Source: Oikopleura dioica
Taxonomy: Eukaryota; Chordata; Appendicularia; Copelata; Oikopleuridae
Assembly: GCA_907165135.1 (NCBI GenBank)
Contig: OU015568.1
Coordinates: forward strand, 3,108,501-3,172,500
Direction: 5' to 3'
Length of the DNA: 64,000 nucleotides
Below, in pieces: positions 29,991-43,112 of the stretch. The position numbers and the translations under genes are program-made. The notes under the pieces were generated by a model. The model worked only from the letters and a program-made list of their open reading frames with translations. It was not told the DNA's origin and did not search any database. Positions within the stretch are counted from its first letter, which is position 1. Each line of letters opens with the position of its first letter.

Positions 29991-32900
29991 ACTCAGGTTC
30001 TAAAAAGAGCAAGCGACTTTTGTTTGAAACTCAATTTAGCTTCAATTTAGCTTGTTTTAATTCAATTGTAAACTAGCTCAATTCACATATGCTGAAATAA
30101 TTTTCACCAAAAACAAAATTATTCGTCGCGCCCCAAACAAATTTGACTGCTTCTTCTGGTCTAAACGTGAACACGAAAAGAGAGGGCAGAAAACGTGTTT
30201 CCGGACAGGTGCAGCTGCCGAGGCCACTTAGACTAAGGATCTCGAAAACGCAAAAGCCCCTGATCTCGGACTTTGTTTGACAGATGACTGATGTAAAAAT
30301 CAACCAGAAAGCGAGATGAACTTAGATTAGTTCAGAAAGACACAATATGATTTCTAACGCTTTTTTCCACAACACCCTTAATTTTTTAAAAAGTTTTTTT
30401 CTGAGAAGATTTTTGAAAGTCTAAATATAATTTCAAAATACAAAAAATTGAAGAAATTAAGGGTATATCCCCAAAAAGAGGATTTTCTTCCCGAAAGCGA
30501 AGAAATTAGCTCAAAAATTCTTAAAATCGTGATTTCAGGCTCTCAACATCAAAATTTTTCGATAAAAAATTTTCTATATTTTTCACCCTTAACCCTAAGA
30601 AAGGGTTTTTCTCTTGATACTTTACCAGCAAAAATAACGATTTCTTCTTTTCAAATTTTTATCTTCTTTCCTCTGAGTTAAAAAAATGAAAAGCTAATTT
30701 AATCCTCTTAGTCTCTTCTCTTTAAAAAAAATTTACACAAGAGTAAGATAAAGAGCAAGAAGGATCTTTTGGTAGCCTTCGAGGGATCGAGCAGGGCGAG
30801 GAAAGCTGGGCGCGGTGCGCGAACGCTCATGGCGGCTCAGGGGCGCCACAAAAGCGCCACCGCGCGGTCTAGCGTCGAGCAAAATCGATGAATCGGCAAA
30901 GAAAGAGGATGGCATGGACGATCGTTATTCGTCGAGAAGAATTGCGCTCGTAATTACTTGAACAAAGTAAATTATCAATATTTAGATGCAGTTCAATTGA
31001 TATTATTCTTTCGAGACAAGAATTGATGGAGCCGCTTTCTTCTCATTTCTACATTAATGACGCTATCATTTTATTGCGAAAATGAGGAGCAGGAATAAAA
31101 TAGACGATTTTCACCTCTTTTTTTAATTAAAATCGAATATATCTTGAAATCTTGTTCAGAGAAATTTTTATTTTCGGATCTTTTTGGTGAATTTTCGAAC
31201 AAAAATTCAGAATTTGAATTTAAAAAATAGATGAATTTTATAATTTTGACATATTTATAATAGGAAGTCATACTGTAGCAGGACTGTAGCATTGTTTATA
31301 TCTCTTGCAGTCTCCAGTTGATGAAATTTGCTTTAGAAACTAAGCTTGCAACGACAATTTTGAGGGTCTAATTGTTCATTTTATTTGAAATGAAAAAGAA
31401 CCGTAACAAGGTTATTATAATTTTGGATTATGCAGATTCCGTTTTCAGCATAATTTTAACCAAGCAGGTTTACATAAAAATACCAGGTCAGTCGTTAGTA
31501 GGCCGCTATAATCAATTAAAAAGTCTGCAGTTACTTAATCCGCGTCCAAAAATCGACAAGACCCGTATTTTTCGAAAAACAAAGTCTTAGTTGCAAAACT
31601 CAATAATGATAATATTATGTGATCATCAACAAGAAACGAAATCCTGTTTAACGCTTTCCCGCAAAAAAACGGACCCTGGTACTATTTCTTTTACTCGGGA
31701 ATTATTAAAAATAGAACTAGCATACTTCGAATTCTCAAGTACTTTTTGATATCAACAATGTTCAAACGAGTACTTGACAATAATAAAACGTGAGCTTCAA
31801 CTTAACTTTCTCCCTCAATACCTTGTCGAAATTATTTTGAGTCGAGTCGAGTTGAGCTGAGTTTGATTGGATTGAAAAGTTCATGGAAGATTGAAGTTTT
31901 TGGATGAACTTTTCGAATTCTGTCGACGTTCGTTTTGACCTGATTAAACGTTTGAGGGCTTTCCCCGTCACTTTAGAGCTCAAGGGATGATCTTTAGGGA
32001 TGATGCTTAAGCCCGTAAATATGTGTTTCGCGCGAAGACTGTTTTAACCCCAGACGGGAGGATTTTTTTATTGAACGAATTCATGAGATCAGAATATCAT
32101 TTATTGACAAAAAGTTTTCCTAACAACATAAAATTAGAAAGCTCATTTGCACAAGAAAGCCATTTTATGAACAATTAATGAATGAACGCTTCATCAAAAA
32201 TATTAAGCGAATTGTTTTCGTATCATTCTAATTTTGCGTTTCAACAAAAAATGGCTGTTATATGCGCTGAGCATCTGTTGCGACCAAGCGGTAAATAGAT
32301 ATGCATCTTGCCTACTTTTTTGATGGAAAATTTTGAATTTCGCGCTCAATTCTGACCTCTCGCACGCCTCATTTTCGGATTTTCGAACATGTAAAAAGTT
32401 TCTATAGAATTACTCATTATCTCGAAAAAACGGTATATTTATTCGTATTTATGAAGATACGAAATTTATATTTTCTCCATAAACGAATGAGTCATTGAGT
32501 CGCAATAGTAAAAACAAATTGTAGTTAATCGAACTCGTTCTAATTATTTTCCGCTTGTTTGTTCCTTCCGCATTACTTGAGCTCGATCATTTCTCAACAT
32601 ATATAAAACCCCGTTGCCTCAACCTGCCGAAGCTTTCTCCTTTTTCGAATCCGGAAATCGGGCGCTAATTGTCGCCAGCGGAGTTTTACGGCAGCGGGAG
32701 CTGTTGTTTCAAGGAACGAGAAAGCACTTCCTCGATCTGCTTCCTTTTCCCCCTCTTGATAATATTCAATTGGGATACCACTTCTCCAGCGTTCTTTTTT
32801 TACTCTTCTTCAAATGCATTTTTAGAAGCCAAAAATGGTTCGAATTCGCTTATCAGTTGAGATCAGCAGATGTTGCCTACCGGTACACTACAGCTGTTTA

Positions 32901-34095
32901 TGGCAAGATGTTCACATTATCGATTTTTCGCTCTCTGCTGCCATCAGTTGAGGAAATAAATTGAGAGATTTTTCGTGAAAATATCATAAAATGACTCAAC
33001 AGCGTTTCTGAATGTTTCATATAGAAAATTTTCACTGTATTTTTACAGAAAAGATGATTAATTTCTTATTGTAAAATGAATACGCTCATTTTTATTTTAA
33101 TCTCATCGGTTGTTATCAAATTTAAAATCGCGATACTTTTTCTATATTTATCTCATGAAATGACTGCTTTTTTTGTTTTGATTCAAAGAGTTTTTTGATT
33201 GAATAAAATGATCCATTTACAAGAAACAAATATTCAGCATGAATCTTCCGTTCTTTTGTTAATAAGCAAAAAATATCATTGTTAGTGAAGCTCTGTTACG
33301 GGAAAACTGAAGTTATCTACTGTGTTCTACTCAGGGTGCAACCTTATGGCTCCCGATAAGAGTGTGTTTGGAGGGTTTAGACGTATCTCAAAGGATTCCC
33401 TAGAACACATCCGACCCTCGACAAGAGTAAGCCGATTCGAAATCGCTTGAAAAAAGCTCGTTCTTTCAAAAACAACTTTTATAAGCAGTTTTTACCAATT
33501 AACGAAATAACAAACAATTCCTAACAGAGCACTTTTTTCCCGTTTGATTGACGGATCACAAGTTGTAGTGGTTTTGAAACAGGGCGAAAGTTTTGAAACG
33601 AAAGTGTTTGTTTTTGATGTTGTTAATTGCAACTGCGCCTTCTTTTTTAATTGAATGAGTGTGTTTTTATTAAACAAAAGAGGCAAGTCAGAAACCGGAA
33701 ATGAGTCAAGTTTTTCGCTTGGGAACACGTGACTCTAAAATCTTTCAAAATCATACACTCGTTCATTTTAGCATAATTTTCGGGGATAACCATGTCTGAG
33801 CAACAAAATAATGAACGCTCGGAATGATAAAAAACGAATAGCCAGAGCGATAAGGAACGTGCGCCAGTGATAGTACACGTTCGGTATCAGCGGCAGTTGT
33901 CCCAGTTGACACGCGCGATCGCCGGATTCGAGAATCATGTTTTTACTAAATCCGAAAATGAAAAAGAAAAGGGGCAGGTTTCTTTCGAAAACTTTGAAAT
34001 TTGAGTTTCAGATGAAAGAGTTCGAATTCTTCCAAAAAAGAAAGCAAGGAAAAAAATTTGCGGAAATTATTTTATTCACGGTGGTAGACCCTTAA
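29991..34095. other. Gene-poor region
   Basis: AT-rich sequence with a GC-rich patch at 30770-30880 that is open on the minus strand but otherwise unsupported. A TATA-like CATATATAAAAC at 32598 precedes an ATG-less open frame. A 9-bp inverted pair lies at 33321-33409. No gene is annotated with confidence. Confidence 0.35.
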
Positions 34096-34341
34096 ATCGC
34101 AAGACGCAAGCCCGAATCCTTCGCATATTTAGGCCTCAAGATAGAAACGTCAAGTGTCTTGCGCAAAAGTAACCATTCTGATTCCGCAAACGCCAATGTG
34201 AAGACGCCGCAGTCAAGGGTTAAAAATTCGCCGTATTTGGCGGGCAAGAATTCCAGCATTCCAATCAAGACCAAATCCAACGCGGCGCAATCTCCTTGTG
34301 GCATTTTCTTGCTTCTTAGCTTTTTTTGTCTCCTGCTCTAA
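34096..34341 (+). CDS. Possible exon: Ser/Asn/Lys-rich protein with hydrophobic C-terminus
   Basis: An 81-residue open frame without an ATG of its own ends in a hydrophobic tail (GIFLLLSFFCLLL) directly before the stop, like a GPI signal or tail anchor. The body is rich in Ser, Asn and Lys, more protein-like than surrounding frames. No upstream exon or start could be assigned, so this is only a candidate terminal exon. Confidence 0.25.
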   Translation: MARRKPESFAYLGLKIETSSVLRKSNHSDSANANVKTPQSRVKNSPYLAGKNSSIPIKTKSNAAQSPCGIFLLLSFFCLLL

Positions 34342-35832
34342 CCTTTTTCGGACAGCAAAAAATGCGCGATAAAGCTGTGTCCGGATAACCTTATGTCCTT
34401 TTTGGAGTTTTAGTCGAAAATTATCTCCAAAAACGTGGCGCTAACAGCATTCCGAGCATTTGTTTGAACGTGCTTGCAAAATATGAGCCAGATTTTTCGC
34501 GCATTGCAAACTTGATTTGAGCCCAAGAAAATGGCAATTAGAAGCATTTGCGACCATTACTTGACTTTCTATTATTCTTGAAAAAGGCTTATTCAAAAAG
34601 AGCAGTCAATCAAATTTTCCACTTTTTGGAGAAAAAGTTTCGTTTCCTTGATAAAATATTTTAGCTAATCTCTTCCCCCGTAATAAAAGTTAAGCCACAA
34701 ACACAACCCTCTTTTGGGTAGTCTAGCCAGTTTTCTAGCGAGCTTTATTAGATTTCAAAATTTGCTGCTCACGTAAAAAAGGAAAGTTTTGAATTATCGC
34801 CTCAATTTGACAAAATGTTTATTGTGGCTCCTGGAAGAAAACGATGAGCTCGAAGAAAATCGGTATAATATTTTTAATGTTTGTGGTTCGGGCCTCTTTA
34901 TCATGGAAATTATAGTGCTAGAATCGATTATACAGTATGATCCCGAAGTATTTCACAGTATTCAATGCGATATTAAAGTACCCCTCTTCATAAATGCATC
35001 CCAAAAATTTTGGCCTCCAAAGTTTGGGAAAATGCATGTAATTTGTACTTAGCGTGAAAATCGCGATTTTTTTCAATTTTTATCGTTATCAAAAGAGGAC
35101 AAGTTAGGGGTTGATCGAAAGCTTAGAATGTGCTGATAACGAATATGATATCCGCACTAGAATCTTCGGCCATTTGTTGGCGCTAGAGAGCATTTAACCA
35201 CCAAAAAATGCCAAAAATGGCTCCAAAAAGTTCTACAACTAGGAAATTTTTTTCAGTCATCCAATTATGCTGGTTCTACCAGAATATTAAGTTTAGGCTC
35301 TGAGCTATCTATAGAAGCAAGAATATTGGTGATTAAAGAGCCCCAAAAAAGTATATACGATTTGAAAATGGTCAAAAATAGCCATTTTCGCCAACTTTAA
35401 TCACTTTGACGGCCTGTAATGCATCAGCGAATGTTATGCTGGCAAGCTGATTCTACCAGAATTTGCTCCTTTTAAAGCGGGCTTTCTAATGCGCCTAAAA
35501 CCAGCTTCCTAAGTAAGCTCAAAAAAAAGTAGATAGAGGTCAAAGTTGGCGAAATCAGGGGGGGATCCCTTAAATAATTATTAAAATTATTAATTTCAAA
35601 AAAAAAAATAATTAATAATTTTAATAATTATTTATTTATTATACTTATAATTAATTATTATACAAAAATCACTAATTTAAAAAAATAATTAATAATTTTA
35701 ATAATCATTTTTTCACGAGAGAAGTTATATTTCGTATTTACAGTTGTTTATTTTGAAATTTTTTAATTATGAAACATTTTAATTAACTTAGTTAGATCGC
35801 TGTTTTCTCGTCGGAAAGTGAGTTTTTCGGCC
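34342..35832. other. Gene-free region with AT-rich palindromes
   Basis: At 35120-35560 a segment contains the repeated phrase TTATGCTGG...CTACCAGAAT and may be an old element. From about 35575 to 35710 the sequence is nearly pure A and T, made of overlapping AATTATTAA palindromes. No gene is seen. Confidence 0.4.
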
Positions 35833-36948
35833 ATGAGAAGATTCCAGCCGCGCGTAGCAAATACTTGCGCTGAGGTTAAAGAATTATCAAAGGCACGTGT
35901 CCGACCTGTAGAAGAGGCGCAAGAAACCCATAAGAGCGAGAAGAGCTCCGATGCCAGTAACCAGGAAGGATGTGCACGAGTACTCCAGCCGAACGATGGG
36001 ATCTTCCTTAACGCCTTGAAAGGAGCTCACTTATCGGCTCGTTTTCAATCCCTTATCACTTTTAAAATTGTGCCCCGAGTAGTGCACGATTCGGTTTTCG
36101 AGAGAGAAAGATCCTTTTTCTTCTTTCTGGAGAATAATTCTTGAGAATAAGGAAGGGCAAAAGGAAGGATTAGCGTAGTTAACTTTTCTCTTAATTTTTG
36201 GTGAAGGCTACTGTAATTAAAATTTTGGGTCAACGATGAGATCATTTTTAAATCAACAGGGTGGCGAAACAACACCTTTTAATGCTCAATTAGAAACTTC
36301 AGGAAAGCTGGTCAATAATCTGACCAAGATTAAACGAGGCGAGTCAAGTTTAATTAACTCCTCGCCGCAATCGATTTCACCGTCTCTGTATGTCCGTTTA
36401 ATGGGATGTACGATGCACGGTTAAGTGAACCCCCGCTCCCTGGCACCTGAACGACGATTCCAAGTCCGATTACGCCACAGGTTGATAAGAAAAACCCTTT
36501 CTCAGTTCCTTATCAGCCCCATTTTAAGGGCTTAGAAATGGATAAAAATCTGAAGCTTGTTTTCCGCCCTTATTAAAAAATTACTGATAAGAAGAATTTA
36601 AAGACTAAAAAAAAGTTAAGTCTTTAGATAAAAAGAAGCTTCTTTCGAAGAAAAAAATCAACAAGAAAAGCCGTTTGCGGCTTTTGATTAAAGAAACACC
36701 GCATTTTTCTTCAATTAACATTTTTTAATTATTTTTTAACAAAATAATTTAATAAAAAAAAATTTTTTTTTCATCATTTTTAGAAAGAACTGATTCCTGT
36801 AGTGAGCAAAATACACACCCAAGATGTTTCATTTTTCTCGATTCCAACTAAGCTTTCATCTTCCGATTCTAGCGAGACTTCTGAGTGGAGAGATTCACTG
36901 CCCGTTACCGAGTTTCTCAAAATCATGAATCCTCAAACATTTTGGTGA
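35833..36948 (+). CDS. Small Ser-rich hypothetical protein, three exons
   Basis: Exons 35833-35979, 36260-36391 and 36784-36948 join in phase 0 at both introns to 147 residues. The last exon is the best supported: it follows a TTTTTAG acceptor, has a run of Ser residues (TKLSSSDSSETSEW) and ends FLKIMNPQTFW before the stop. Exon 1 starts at an ATG and is rich in Glu, Lys and Ala. There is no signal peptide or membrane segment. I do not recognise it. The exon 1 donor is ambiguous because the frame stays open to 36144. Confidence 0.45.
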
Positions 36949-38945
36949 CGAGAAGTTACGGATTTTGTGTGGAAGGGATTTGCACTAAGCCGCATTTTGC
37001 TGTCACCTTTGCGGTTTTGATCCTGATGCTCTGATTTTTAAAGAAAGAGTGAATCTTCCGCCTTGCCTTGGAATTGAGAATTGAGAAGCAGCCTTGTCTT
37101 CGTCTCCATTAAACTTTGTCACGCTCTTGCACGGAATCAAGTGCCCAGTTCAACAACTTTCCGTTTTTTTTTCGTCTCAAAATTCTCTAGCCAGCTTTTT
37201 TCTTTCTTCAAATTATGGAAGAAACAAGATTATCTTAGTACTTTTTAAAAGACAAAAGAGGGGGAAAGACGACCCAAGAAGAATTGCCCTTTAGTAATAA
37301 TAGAATAGTAGCACTAATAAAGAGGAGCTACAAGGAAACAATTATTGAACGAATGGAGATTACAAGATGACTTAAGTTTCCTAGTAATTAGTTTTTGAGC
37401 CTGTTTTGGCTCTTAAGAAGAAGCCTTTTCTATCAAGGATTTAGGTCTTTTCGATTAAAGAAAGAGTACAGTAAAGAAGAGAGAAGGAAATCCACTCTTC
37501 GGACTATCTTTTAGAAAGAACTGGCCTCTGCTCCCTAATCTAAACTCGAGTGACGTTCACGACGTATTTGGGACGCATTTTGCATTTGAAAGCACGGCTC
37601 AACATCCGCCGAACCATAATTCAAATTCTACCTCGTTGCGCGTTTATTCATCCACGACACATTTTCTCCATAACAACCAATCCATCATTACATTTTCCGC
37701 TCTTTCTAAAACTTCATCGAGCAAGACCTCAGATATTTTCGACAAGAAAACGGATAAGAAGAAGACCCTCGAAATTATTATAATGAGGAGGCCTACGACG
37801 ATGAATATGTTTTTGTTCATTTTGTGTTCTTGAGAAAACAAGTGCGGCAAATAAATAAATTTCGTCCGTAGCTATTCGTGGCTAGAAGTAATTCGTGTTT
37901 GTTGTGAGGAACAGTAACAGTTGTGAGCAGCACAAATAATCGCTTGTTGTTGCTCAAGCTGAAACTTAAGTTTTGTTGATTGTTCAGAAGAATGCGGTGA
38001 GCATGCGGATTTCCGGATTTAGTGAACTCCAACCACACAGTGTTGCTGGCTAAGGATTCTCGAGAAAAAGGGTTGAATAAAACTGTTTTCTGTTGCTGAA
38101 TCAAACAAATGAAAAGTTGCTCTAAAATCCCCCTTTTCAATGTCGCTGCATTACGAAACACGAATCAGGGCATCTAAAATAATTAAACTTTCTCACTTAC
38201 AAGCTTTTCCAAATGCTGATATTATATATTGCTGCCGGTTAAAATTTATAATCTCAAACAGCGTCACCATTCTAGCGAAGCATGCGTCCGTGTCGACCTT
38301 GGAAGCTGCGGCATTGCATCGTTAATCAAGACAATATTGCTTTTATACTGCAGCTGGCGCACAATGAGAGTAGCTCTCGTAACTTTTACACCTTTTCATG
38401 AATTTTAAACGCGAGACAGACGAGAGCAACAGAAATTATGAGTCAGATCAGCTTTTAGTTTTCTTTTCTTTGATTCTGAAAACCGTTTCCGACGATTTCC
38501 AGATGACGTAACACATCGGTAACGGAAGTTATGCTCTCGTTCCTCTTTTCAGTAATAAGCCGAATAAGCATTATTGTACTTTGCCGAACTCAAAGCGGAT
38601 AAAACTGACAGCGTTAAAATGTTACTTCTGCTGAGAAATTTCCGTCTTGAAGAATCCGCTTGAGATTTTAACCAACTCAAAATCATTCCGAAAATACTTT
38701 TTCTTGAGAATGCTAGATTTTGTAGAGGATGAGTTTGGAAGGCAAATCCTACAACTGAGATCGACAAGAGTTCGGGTACCTATCGACTTTTTTTCCAAAA
38801 TTACCGTAAATGAATTCTTCAGTGCATGGATTGCGACTGTGTTGGCGTTCTGAAAAAGAAAGATGGAAAGGTATATTTATTTACCGAGGAGGTGCTTACG
38901 ACCCGCAGCATTCACACCCAAAAGCACGATTTTAAGAAGGCAACA
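36949..38945. other. Intergenic region holding one small minus-strand frame
   Basis: Apart from the candidate at 37644-37820 no gene is supported. An alternative in-frame ATG for the downstream kelch gene lies at 38826. Confidence 0.4.
37644..37820 (-). CDS. Possible 58-residue membrane protein
   Basis: An ATG at 37820 opens a 58-codon frame beginning with a strong hydrophobic stretch (NIFIVVGLLIIIISRVFF) followed by an amphipathic, acidic segment. The pattern suits a small signal-anchored protein. There is no family match I can name and no clear promoter, so this is only a candidate. Confidence 0.3.
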   Translation of the reverse strand: MNKNIFIVVGLLIIIISRVFFLSVFLSKISEVLLDEVLERAENVMMDWLLWRKCVVDE

Positions 38946-41900
38946 ATGAAGACTGTGATTCGCGATAGAATGACTCTGGCTAAGCACGGTTTTGCTACTG
39001 ACAAACAACAGCGAACCTATCTTACGCTCGGTTCTCTTTTCTGGATAACAATCATGCTTATAGGTAAGTTTATGGCCATCAACTTCTTTTGATGCTTTCT
39101 AGCGGGCTACGACTCTCTACAAAAATCACGCGTCGTTACAACTTTTCTGACTACGACATGTCATCGTAACTACAAAAAATGCGTGACTCTTGAAAACATG
39201 GACTACTGTGGGCACCTAATGAAGCAATGCTACGAAACAAAAAAATTCATCATTCCTAATCCCATTTCAAAAATACCCCAGCAACAAACAAAAGTTCAAA
39301 CTTTCTCCGAAGAAGAAAACCAAGTAAATCTCCTCCGCTGCCAGAAGAAAAAATTCTATGACCAAAAAATATGCCGTCATTTATGTTCTACAACGCTTGT
39401 TTTGGAGACAACGAGGACTAACCCAATGTCTCCATGTGAAAAAATCTGCTTCGAGCTCACTCGGTCTTTTGATTCAGCTGGAGAGGTTTGCCCGTTTCAG
39501 AAATATTGTCCAGCAGGATGTCCCTGTCCTTTTTATGATTGCGAGAAAGTTGATATGCCGCAGAAATTTATTCCTGTTTTTGATCTCGATGAAACGTCGG
39601 GAAATCAACTTCAAGACTTGTTAGTATCAACCACATCCTCTTCAACTCATTTTGCATCAACCCAGTCGACTGCAAAACAGTCAACAACAACACCGTCAGC
39701 AACAACAGAGTCGACAACAACACAATCAACAACAACACAGTCGACAACACCACAGTCAACTTCTACAGAGTCAACTTTGAGAGAGACATTTTTGATTCAG
39801 ACAACATCATCTGAAATGGAGCAAACTGTGGACGACGTTAATATCCAGTGGATAACTGCTCGATGGGATCATCGTCAATCGACTGAATTGAAAAAATACC
39901 CGCTCGGTCTTTACGATTTCACAAATAATGAAATTGCAGGACAAACGTTGAGGACCCCTCGCTCATTTTATGCCTATGTGAGTGAAGAATTCGCGATCAT
40001 TTAATAAATTTTTAGTCGACCGGTGCAACTTTTCTCAATGGAGTTCATTACTTGGTCGATGCTCTTGGAAATCTGATGAAATTCAACGAACATGAAATAG
40101 AGTCTCCTGTGTTCATCCCAAATCGACGGCAAGGAATGTAAGCTTTTAAAATTTCTTATTTTTACTTCATTGCGTTATTCTAGAGGCTTCTTCGTCTTCC
40201 ATTTCGGCGCGTCTATCGGAACTCATCACATCGTTATTCGGAGAAAAGAAAATGACAAGCAGGTGTTTCCCGTCGTTGTTATCTGAAAAAGGTCAAAAAG
40301 AGACAAAACGAAATGTTGAAAGTCATTTTTGACCTGTTTAAGCTCCCCTACCGGAAGATCAGACAAGTGCTACTATTACGCAACAGACTACAATTTGAAT
40401 CGTTTTGAAGAAGCACAGGGTTTTATCGCCAGCAACCATTTTAACGCGAAAACGTCTTCCATCAGCTTCAAGGGAGTATTTTACTTGATGAGTGTCAGGC
40501 TTGGCGAAAACTACATCAAACTATCGACAACGATTGCATTGAATAGAATCAGGAAAAACGAAGAAATGGAGAAAGGATGGAAAAAGAACGAAATCGCTTT
40601 GCCGGCAAGATTTCGAGATTTAGACCCTGTGCACGTTGTCCCGTTGATGGACGTAAAAAGGCTTCTTCTTGTTCTAGTTACTCGTAGCATTGTCTTATCA
40701 AACACTCAATATTCTTTATTGCTCGAAGCGGAAGGAAAATTCATCACTCTGGGAAGCGAGTGGATAGGCTCACTCGTCAAATACGAAGAAAAATCAGTAT
40801 GTTTCTCCTGGTTGTTCGCTCAGAATGACTTTCTCTACACTGACCTAAGAGGAATCAACAACGATGAATGCGAGTATTTCGGCAATGGAATCATCAACAA
40901 TGAAAAAATATTTATCCAGAGCTATGTTTTCGATGCTACGTTCGAAATAGTATTCGATTTCGACTTTGTTGAGCTTGATTTCGTTCAAAAACGAGCCGAT
41001 GAAAAAATTCACGTCACAAGCAATCCTCATTTTGCTTTTCATGACGATGTCTTTCCTGCGTTTTCCAAAAATGCTTTCCGCCAACGTCAATTTCCACGGC
41101 TTCCAAGTTTAAAATTTCCACCTTATCCAGTAACAATCGTTCCTGATAATTATTTCTCATCTTTAGCCGAGCAAAAACATATCGCTACTTTTGAGATAGA
41201 TGTTAATGGAACAGAGAGTTTCAAAGCAGAGCTTAATTCAAAGAAAGAGGATGTCTTAGAGAGCAAAAAGATTCTTGAGCTGCAGTTTTTCGACGGCAAG
41301 AAGTTCTTTGGATTGGAAAGACTTATTAATGGCTCAACTTTATTCTATTCTGATTATTTCAAAAACTCGATTCTTCATTTCAACACATCAGACTTATCTG
41401 AATTTGAATTGAAATTGCACACTGATCAATTCTCTCAAAAACATACAGCGGAAATTTCGGAAAACAGATGGAAAAGTGAGGTAGATGCCGATTTTATTCA
41501 AAAACAATGCACCAAAAGAAAATGCTTAAAAGAATCCTGGTGTCGACATTGGTGTCGGGATAAACGAAATATGGGTCACAGAATAACTGCTCATGTTGAA
41601 GGACTCTTGAATAGGGTCGACAATAGAATCCGTGTTTTCAAGTTTGATCGAGAGACTGAAATCAAAAATTTCATTTATTCAAAAGAAAAGGAAAGTCAGA
41701 TCAACATTATCCGACCAACCTATGGCGACTTATTAAAGCATTACGTTTTATTGCATGATGGATCAAATCGTACTTTGTCGATCAAAGCTCCGTCTGATTC
41801 TACGCGCACACTCGGCGACTACACTGTTCTCTCAAAACACGCTTATGTTCATGATCAATTCCACATTTTCGGAGGCCATTTTAATGAACGCAAAGTAATT

Positions 41901-42938
41901 CATACATACATCTTTAGTATACTTAAGTATAGTTAGAAGGCGTTGTAGTCATGTTTCTTCGACCAAGATTGCGCCAAACTATAAATAAACTATTGATTCA
42001 ATAATAGTTCTTAATAAGAGCTTCTTATTAAAAAACTTCTTAAGATTGCACGGTTAGATGGATGTGAATTTACCGAATTACAAGTTAAACTCCTTGAAGA
42101 TTACCGAAGTGGACATTCCGTATTACCCATAAATAATGGTCAGCAAGGTAGTAAATCAGTGACGCTCAATTTCTTGTTTATTTGCTTTCCATTCGGAACG
42201 AATGATTCGAAAATTATTTTTAGCAATTATTTGTTTTGGTTATGCCTCTGTTAAATATACAGATACAAGAGAAAAAGATTGCGAACAGTTCGACGGAATT
42301 ACCGTTAACCCGATCTCGAGAACAAATAGTGAGCATTGGAATGGGGGATTAGGGCTTTATCAAGGACGAGCAACTGTCGTTGGAGGCTCGTATTCAGAAG
42401 GAGCCACAGAAACATTAATGGATGACGGCTGGGTTTATCTTTCTTCGCATCCGAGGTTTTCCCTTACTATTGACATTAATTTAACAAAGGTTAAGAAAGC
42501 TAGAATATGTTACTACTGTTGGGCTTTCTTCAGGGGTTCTATTGACGACCGGAGGAAAAGAGTGGAATGGTCCACTATTGAATGATATTTGGCGGCTTAT
42601 GGACAATCGTTGGTTTCATCTCGGCCACCTTAACATGGTAAATTATTATCTTGATCAAGTATATAAAAACAATCTCAGGCAATAATGAAGACGACGACGT
42701 TACTACTCAAAGATTCAATCTATGTTTTACCTGGCGAGACAAATGAAGATGCAAGACCTATTCAACTAATAACTTTAGGTAAGCGCTAAAGGATTGACGG
42801 GACCAGTTGTGTTTATCTCATTTTTCAGATTTTGGGGGCCACCAAGTCCGGACTGAAAATATAACCAACGATCGTGCACCTTATTCAGTTGAATATCCAA
42901 TTGCTTTTGTCTCTCCCATTAATTACTGCAGCCTTTGA
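38946..42938 (+). CDS. Membrane-anchored mucin/kelch protein, full-length paralog of 1545-4415
   Basis: Ten exons (38946-39063, 39103-39977, 40016-40137, 40184-40264, 40343-41894, 42045-42147, 42224-42455, 42490-42637, 42679-42778, 42829-42938) total 3441 nt, 1146 residues. A membrane anchor lies at about residues 25-41 (LTLGSLFWITIMLI). A Cys-rich region follows, with an SCEK/CPAGCPCP-like cluster, then a Ser/Thr/Gln tract at about 216-265 typical of O-glycosylated stalks. The large exon 5 encodes the conserved body, and residues from about 905 on carry kelch-type motifs (HIFGG, VVGGSYSEG, LLTTGGKEWNG...W). A type II membrane orientation with the propeller outside is inferred. The exon 4/5 junction has a weak donor (GTTTCC) and an adjacent frame would stop at 40287. 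An upstream in-frame ATG at 38826 would add 40 residues. Function is unknown. Confidence 0.8.
39640..39785 (+). repeat. Ser/Thr-coding degenerate repeat (CARTCNACAACA-like)
   Basis: Inside exon 2 of the kelch gene, tandem degenerate units such as CAGTCAACAACA encode QSTT/ESTT repeats. The tract is a likely O-glycosylation stalk and is absent from the paralog at 1.5 kb. Confidence 0.8.
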
Positions 42939-43112
42939 GACTCAAAGTTTGAGTAGTGAATAACCAACTTTTTTTTCTGTATAATAATATGTATATTGGT
43001 ATTTGCGACAAAAATGGTTTGAACTGTTTGACAAGTTTAAAAGGTAAAAATTGATTAAATAAAATATCTTTTTTTTTTGCAGTAAATTTTCAATTTCAAT
43101 GTTTCTATTTTT

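Noticed and set aside
32614..32964. Open frame of 116 codons after a TATA-like box
   Set aside because: It begins without ATG, is rich in Phe/Leu as expected of T-rich sequence, and has no splice or poly(A) support.
34789..35052. 87-codon open frame
   Set aside because: No ATG start, no motif, AT-rich composition; not distinguishable from chance.
37817..38161. 114-codon minus-strand open frame
   Set aside because: No ATG context, no motif and repetitive Leu/Asn/Thr content; left out.
4219..42490. A general class of GG-AG introns (4219, 40263, 42455)
   Set aside because: At 42456 a canonical 34-bp GT-AG intron also fits, and at 40265 a weak GT donor fits, so only 4219 remains unexplained.
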